From assembly GCF_014930365.1 (NCBI RefSeq), contig NZ_JABXWI010000033.1, positions 21,402 through 85,401 on the forward strand: a DNA stretch of 64,000 bases. The letters run 5' to 3'. The notes under the pieces were generated by a model. The model saw only the letters and a program-made list of their open reading frames with translations, was not told the DNA's origin and ran no database searches. The position numbers were made by a program, and so were the translations under genes. The DNA is from Streptomyces caniscabiei. Lineage in GTDB: Bacteria > Actinomycetota > Actinomycetes > Streptomycetales > Streptomycetaceae. Shown here piece after piece: positions 60,252 to 64,000 of the stretch; position 1 is the stretch's first letter, and each line of letters opens with the position of its first letter.

Positions 60252-62786
60252 TTATGTCCAGCGCATGCCGATGGCGGACAGTTGCTCCATCCGTTCCGGC
60301 GTCAGCGTCGCGGCCCTGCTCCGCTGATTCCCGACCCATGCCCCGAGGCGGAGTTCCCGCTCCTCCTGGTCCTTGCCGCTGTCGCCGTCTCCGTCGCCGA
60401 TGACGATCCGCTCGACATGCTGCCTCGGCACGCCAAGGTGCCCCTCACGCTCGTAGAACTGCTTGGCGGCCGCGTAGTTCATCGCCCACTTGTCGGCCTG
60501 TGTACGACGCGGCTTCGGCTTCTCCTCCTCAGTGGCGGGGGTGATCCCGAGGACCTGCTCACACATCCACTGCTGCACGGTGGTGAGCTTGTCCCAGCCC
60601 AGACGCTGGGCACGCACCCACCGTCCGAGGTCCTCGGACTGCACCAGCACCTTGCCCGGCTCGGTGGGCAGTTCGCCGCCCTCCTCCAGGTGCAGCCGGA
60701 CGAGGTGGAAGGCGCGCTGCCACTCCACCGGCCAGGCCGGGCACCACGACGGGTCGATCTCGTCCAACTGCTCACGCCGTTCCTCCGACAGCGCGCCGGA
60801 CGACGACCCGACCGGGAGCCCTTTGGCACGCCGTTGCTCGATCTCGGCGGCCTTCCGCGCGGCGGCCCTGGCGTTCTTGAGGAAGATCCCTACCCGGTAC
60901 CCCTGGTAGGTGGCGTCCAGCGGGGCCAGGAGGTGGCCTGCTTCGGCTGCCCATCCGCGCGCTGCGGCGAGGCCTTCTTCCCAGGCGACGTCGTAGTGCG
61001 ACCAGACCATGCCGAGGCGCTCCAGCTGCGCGACGCGGTCCTCGTCCAGCGTCCCGCGGGTGTAGAAGCGTCTGGCGTCGGCGATCCATTGCCCCAGGGG
61101 GAAATCGGCGAGCGTGGCCGGCCACCCCTCAGCCTGAGCCTCCTCACCCGTCGGCACCCGGTACGTGAACGGCACCTTCAGGTTGCCCACCTCGCGGGCA
61201 TAGACGACGGCGGCTTCGATGCCGCGCCGCCAGTGGGCGTGCTCGGGGTTGAGGACGCGCAGGTTGATGAAGGCGGCGAGCTGCGCGGGGTCACGCGGCG
61301 TGGAGAACTTCAGCAGCTCCCTGGCTGCCACCGACAGTCGGTCGCTTCGGTCACTCTCGGCTCCCTCGCCCTCCTGGTCTGCATTACGGCTCTGTACGCC
61401 TCGGACACGGCTTGGCGCCTGCGGCTGTGCCAGAGCCTCCACGGCACGGGTGTCGTGCGCCCTGAGCGCTTCCAAAAGCTTGGCCAGGCCGCCGTAGGCC
61501 CGGCTGGTGAGCATGTTGTCGCCCGTCTCTCCGGGCCCCAGCAGCACGGGCACCACGAGGCTGGCCGTCTTGCCTTCGCCGGGCTGCATCCGCAGCGCGC
61601 GGCCCACGGCCTGGACGAGGTCGGGCATGGAGCCGCGTACGTCGGCGAAGTACACAGAGTCACATTCCCGGGTGTCAACGCCCTCGCCCAGCACCCTCAC
61701 AGAACTCAGGAAGCCCTTCTCGACGACCGTGCCGTCCATGGCGATCCCGTCGGCGAATTCCCTGAGAACCCGCCGCCGGTGGCTGGGTTTGTGGTCGCCG
61801 CAGAGCCAGTCGGCCCATACCGTGCGCGGGTACAGCTCCGGGTCCGCGTCGTGCAGCCGCTTGGTGATGTGGGGAAGACCGGCCGCGAAGGCTTCGGCTT
61901 CCTTGACCAGGTGGTGGAAGGAGAGCGTGCGGCAAAAGCCTTCCCCCGAGGCTGCCTTCACGAGCGCCGTCTGGAGCGCGGCGAGGCGGGCCCCGCGCAC
62001 CTGGTCCGACCGGCCCTCGGCCCCGAGCAGCATGGCGGCTTGGAGCTGGGTATCGGTGATGTCCACGCACACCACCTGGTACGGCGCACAGATTCCCCTG
62101 TCGATCGCCTCGGACAGCGTCAACGTGTAACAGCGGCTGCCGAAGGGTGAGTCGGGGGAGTCTTCCATGCTCGCGACCAGTTCGCCCGGCGCGCCCCGCT
62201 GCTCCTGGTCTTCGTCGAGCTGCCACAGCCGGGGGGTGGCGGTCATGTAGAGGCGGCGGAGGGCGGGGATGCGGGTGTTGTCGTGGACGACCGCCCACGG
62301 CCGGCCGATCCTGCCCGAAACCCTGTGCGCCTCGTCCACGACGATCAGGGACCACCCCGGAAGGCCGGCGGCGTGGGCCCGTTCCAGGGTGCCCAGTCCG
62401 AGGGAGGCGTACGTGGCGAACACGGTGACGCGGTCGAACGGCCGCACCCAGTCGACCAGCTCGTCCACGTCCGTGGTGTTGGGGAAGGACACCTCGCTCC
62501 CGCGCAGGGAGGAGACCCCGATCATCGGCCCGGTGCGGCCTCCCTCGCGCCACGCGGCTTCGGTCTGGGCAAGCAGGTCGAGGGAGGGCACGAGCACCAG
62601 CACTCGGCCCGCTCGGAGTTCCTCCGCGCTCCGTGTGGCGACAAGAGTCTTGCCGGTTCCGGTCGCCATGATCACCTGAGTCCGGAGCCCACGCTCAGAC
62701 ACAATGGATCTTGCAGGAAGTTCCAGTGCTCTGACAATCGCGTCGACGGCTTCTCTTTGGTGGGGACGGAGGGTTTTCCTCTCCAC
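60252..62786 (-). CDS. Terminal DEAD/DEAH-box helicase with helicase-associated domains (TtrA-like)
   Basis: 844 aa from GTG at 62786 with AAAGGAAG upstream. Superfamily 2 helicase: RPHQREAVDAIV (Q-like motif), Walker A MATGTGKTLVATR near residue 40, DEAH as VVDEAHRVSG near 150, YMTATPR near 182, and motif VI DLVQAVGRALRM near 390. The C-terminal 330 residues carry repeated helicase-associated domains (for example WRRGIEAAVVYAREVGNLKV, EGHLGVPRQHVE). This is the architecture of helicase genes that lie at the ends of Streptomyces linear chromosomes and plasmids, such as ttrA, implicated in conjugal transfer. The gene begins about 1.2 kb from the telomere-like end and is transcribed away from it. 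Confidence 0.88.
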   Translation of the reverse strand: MERKTLRPHQREAVDAIVRALELPARSIVSERGLRTQVIMATGTGKTLVATRSAEELRAGRVLVLVPSLDLLAQTEAAWREGGRTGPMIGVSSLRGSEVSFPNTTDVDELVDWVRPFDRVTVFATYASLGLGTLERAHAAGLPGWSLIVVDEAHRVSGRIGRPWAVVHDNTRIPALRRLYMTATPRLWQLDEDQEQRGAPGELVASMEDSPDSPFGSRCYTLTLSEAIDRGICAPYQVVCVDITDTQLQAAMLLGAEGRSDQVRGARLAALQTALVKAASGEGFCRTLSFHHLVKEAEAFAAGLPHITKRLHDADPELYPRTVWADWLCGDHKPSHRRRVLREFADGIAMDGTVVEKGFLSSVRVLGEGVDTRECDSVYFADVRGSMPDLVQAVGRALRMQPGEGKTASLVVPVLLGPGETGDNMLTSRAYGGLAKLLEALRAHDTRAVEALAQPQAPSRVRGVQSRNADQEGEGAESDRSDRLSVAARELLKFSTPRDPAQLAAFINLRVLNPEHAHWRRGIEAAVVYAREVGNLKVPFTYRVPTGEEAQAEGWPATLADFPLGQWIADARRFYTRGTLDEDRVAQLERLGMVWSHYDVAWEEGLAAARGWAAEAGHLLAPLDATYQGYRVGIFLKNARAAARKAAEIEQRRAKGLPVGSSSGALSEERREQLDEIDPSWCPAWPVEWQRAFHLVRLHLEEGGELPTEPGKVLVQSEDLGRWVRAQRLGWDKLTTVQQWMCEQVLGITPATEEEKPKPRRTQADKWAMNYAAAKQFYEREGHLGVPRQHVERIVIGDGDGDSGKDQEERELRLGAWVGNQRSRAATLTPERMEQLSAIGMRWT

Positions 62787-62806
62787 CGGACTTCCTTTCT
62801 CCTGGA

Positions 62807-63204
62807 TTATTTTCGCCCCCGTCGCGAGCGCGCAGCGCGCTGCGCCGAGACGGCTTCAGTCAGGTGGGTGCGCAGCTGTTCGAGGAAGCTTCTGAGATCC
62901 GGGGCATCGCAGTGGTAGCCGCCGGGGTTGAGGTGGTAGCTGCCGCCGGTGAGGGCGCCGAGTGTGAGGCGGTAGACGCAGCCGCTGGTACGGCTGATCG
63001 AGTACATGCCTCCTCCGCCGTCCGTGCCGAAGACTGTCACCGTGTCATGAACCGCGCCAGTGAGCCGGTTGGGGTAGTTGCCGGCTTCCCTCTGAGTTGC
63101 TCTCCAGGCGGGTAACCCCGCGCGGCCTCGAAGCCAGCGGAGAATTCCTTCGCGAGTCGAGCTATTTCCTCGCCCCACTGACGCACATATGCAGTGTCAT
63201 CCAC
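62807..63204 (-). pseudogene. Small hypothetical protein with SUKH-like segment, frameshifted
   Basis: From GTG at 63204 one frame reads DDTAYVRQWGEEIARLAKEF then SAGFEAARGYPPGEQL. Near 63085 the frame must shift to continue REAGNYPNRLTGAVHDTVTV, FGTDGGGGMYSISRTSGCVY and DAPDLRSFLEQLRTHLTEAV to the stop at 62807. The FGTDGGGGMYSI segment resembles SMI1/KNR4 (SUKH) immunity-type proteins, but that assignment is weak. It ends 20 nt from the helicase start, and both are read on the minus strand. A single indel may be natural or a sequencing error. Confidence 0.55.
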
Positions 63205-63480
63205 GACCGATGGCTACCTATCCATGGGGGCCAGTAATTCCAGAGTCTAGCAGTACCTCATTTTGATGCACCGACCGTAATCAAGTTCATCCAGGGATAC
63301 ATCCCCGCACCGTCCCGCCGACGAGGCACAGGCTCTGACTCCCTCGTCACCGCAGACCTGCGCTGCACCTCGGACCTCCCGGACAGTCCGACCCCCAGTG
63401 GGCCGGAGGCGCTGCCATGGGGTCTACCGACGCAGTGACCGGGCATACGGGCGTCACCCCCTATGAGAGGAGCTCGTTTC

Positions 63481-63648
63481 ATGCTCGGCATAGTCGCGGC
63501 GGTGCTGTTCTTCTTGTCGTTTCTGATCAACGCGGCAGAACTCAGCACCAACGACGTGTTCTCTTCAGTGAACGTGATGCTGCTTGGACTGATGGCCCTG
63601 GCCCTGCACGTGGCCGGAATCGGCACCGGCTGGGCACGCAGAGGCTGA
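63481..63648 (+). CDS. Small two-helix membrane protein
   Basis: 55 aa from ATG at 63481, with GAGAGGAG about 7 nt upstream (an ATG at 63463 would bury that site). Two hydrophobic stretches, MLGIVAAVLFFLSFLINAA and VNVMLLGLMALALHVAGIG, are joined by a short polar loop, ending GTGWARRG. Small proteins of this appearance are common in Streptomyces and uncharacterised. It is the outermost gene in the window, read toward the telomere-like end, and is followed after 11 nt by a 12-bp hairpin. Confidence 0.75.
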   Translation: MLGIVAAVLFFLSFLINAAELSTNDVFSSVNVMLLGLMALALHVAGIGTGWARRG

Positions 63649-63659
63649 CCCCACGAAGA

Positions 63660-63688
63660 AGGGGTGGTGACGAACTGTCACCACCCCT
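63660..63688. terminator. Hairpin terminator after the outermost gene
   Basis: AGGGGTGGTGAC (63660-63671) pairs perfectly with GTCACCACCCCT (63677-63688) across the loop GAACT. It begins 11 nt after the stop codon of the small membrane protein. There is no T-run, as is usual for actinobacterial terminators. Confidence 0.75.
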
Positions 63689-63768
63689 GCCGAGCACCCA
63701 CCCCTGTTGCCAGCCAGGCCCGCGCTAGCGGGCCCACGGTCCTGGAGGCGCAGCCGGAAGGACCGCCA

Positions 63769-64000
63769 GGCGGGGGAGCGCAGCGGACCCGCCGGCCAGG
63801 CCGGAGCGAAGCGAAGGCCTGGATAGCGGGACAGAGTCCCGCCGGTCCAGGAGCGCAGCGAACGGACCGGCAATCCCGGTGCTACGCACCGGGATTGCGC
63901 GGGGTGCGCAGCACCCCGCCAACGCTCCCGCGGAGCGGGAGCGCAACCACCGCGCGCAGCGCGGTGGTTCGCTTGCTCCGCGCGGAGCGCGGAGGGACCC
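63769..64000. repeat. Telomere-like array of hairpin palindromes at the end of a linear replicon
   Basis: Successive palindromes: 63769-63793 (6-bp arms, 13-nt loop), 63797-63821 (CAGGCC/GGCCTG), 63826-63842 (7-3-7), 63842-63870 (CCGGTCC/GGACCGG), 63871-63897 (12-3-12), 63899-63919 (9-3-9), 63923-63943 (9-3-9), 63945-63969 (11-3-11) and 63975-63988 (perfect 14 bp). Loops are GCA, GGA, TAC or AGA. Read inward from base 64000, the order GCGAAC-hairpin-GCGCTCCCGC TCC GCGGGAGCG-TGGCGGG-hairpin matches the archetypal Streptomyces telomere as I remember it, with different stem sequences. Such palindromes fold in the single-stranded 3' overhang and guide terminal-protein-primed patching. No gene lies within. 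Confidence 0.85.

Noticed and set aside
1..64000. CRISPR arrays, tRNA or rRNA genes
   Set aside because: No regularly spaced direct repeats were seen, and no tRNA- or rRNA-like conserved segments were noticed in a manual read. A dedicated tRNA scan was not possible.

Overview
The window is high-GC actinobacterial DNA, almost certainly Streptomyces. Third-codon-position GC is near saturation, GTG/TTG starts and 4-nt GTGA/ATGA overlaps are common, and the gene families are typical of that genus. The last ~230 bases are a run of closely packed hairpin palindromes that resemble a Streptomyces linear-replicon telomere, so the window appears to run up to the right end of a linear chromosome or plasmid. 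The rest then reads as a subtelomeric arm: accessory clusters separated by decayed mobile elements and truncated genes.

Region 1 (1-21418) is the right-hand part of a hybrid PKS-NRPS locus, all on the + strand with overlapping or tightly spaced genes: a KS(partial)-AT-KR-ACP module; a two-module NRPS (C-A[Gly] with an embedded flavin monooxygenase-PCP, then Cy-A[Cys] with an embedded oxidase-PCP, i.e. thiazole formation); a PKS with the unusual order KS-AT-KR-DH-ACP; and a C-A-PCP NRPS. No thioesterase follows, and the locus stops at decayed DNA with an IS630 remnant. A possible remote part of such a pathway is an aminosugar set at 54354-57606 (N-methyltransferase, sugar aminotransferase, glycosyltransferase), separated by ~33 kb and bordered by IS21 and IS256 remnants.

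Region 2 (22-39 kb) is mixed: a P-loop kinase, three aldo/keto reductases, an MmyB-type regulator facing an MFS exporter across a perfect 17-bp palindrome, and many broken genes (MarR, HNH endonuclease, alcohol dehydrogenase, Na+/H+ antiporter, LtrA, SDR, TetR). At 34763-38969 a tightly coupled three-gene operon encodes a membrane-anchored CHAT protease-like protein (interrupted by one frameshift), a DUF6338-like membrane protein and a small disordered protein. This is the best candidate here for an uncharacterised effector system.

Region 3 (39376-49291) is an arsenic/heavy-metal resistance island: trxA-trxB-arsC divergent from arsR-aquaporin-flavin monooxygenase; a CmtR-type Cd/Pb sensor with a cation-diffusion-facilitator-like transporter; and a second ArsR, a second flavin monooxygenase, a flavoprotein, an ArsI/CadI C-As lyase and an MFS pump. 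Arsenate would be reduced by ArsC with the thioredoxin pair, arsenite could leave through the aquaporin, and organoarsenicals could be cleaved by ArsI. Several of these proteins end in paired cysteines.

Region 4 (49.3-64 kb) holds a truncated Y-family polymerase with an SOS-like box, two abutting IS5-family elements that cut into an IS4 element, IS21 and IS256 remnants, the aminosugar set, a Tn554-type remnant, a large terminal helicase (TtrA-like), a frameshifted small gene, a small membrane protein, and the telomere-like terminus.
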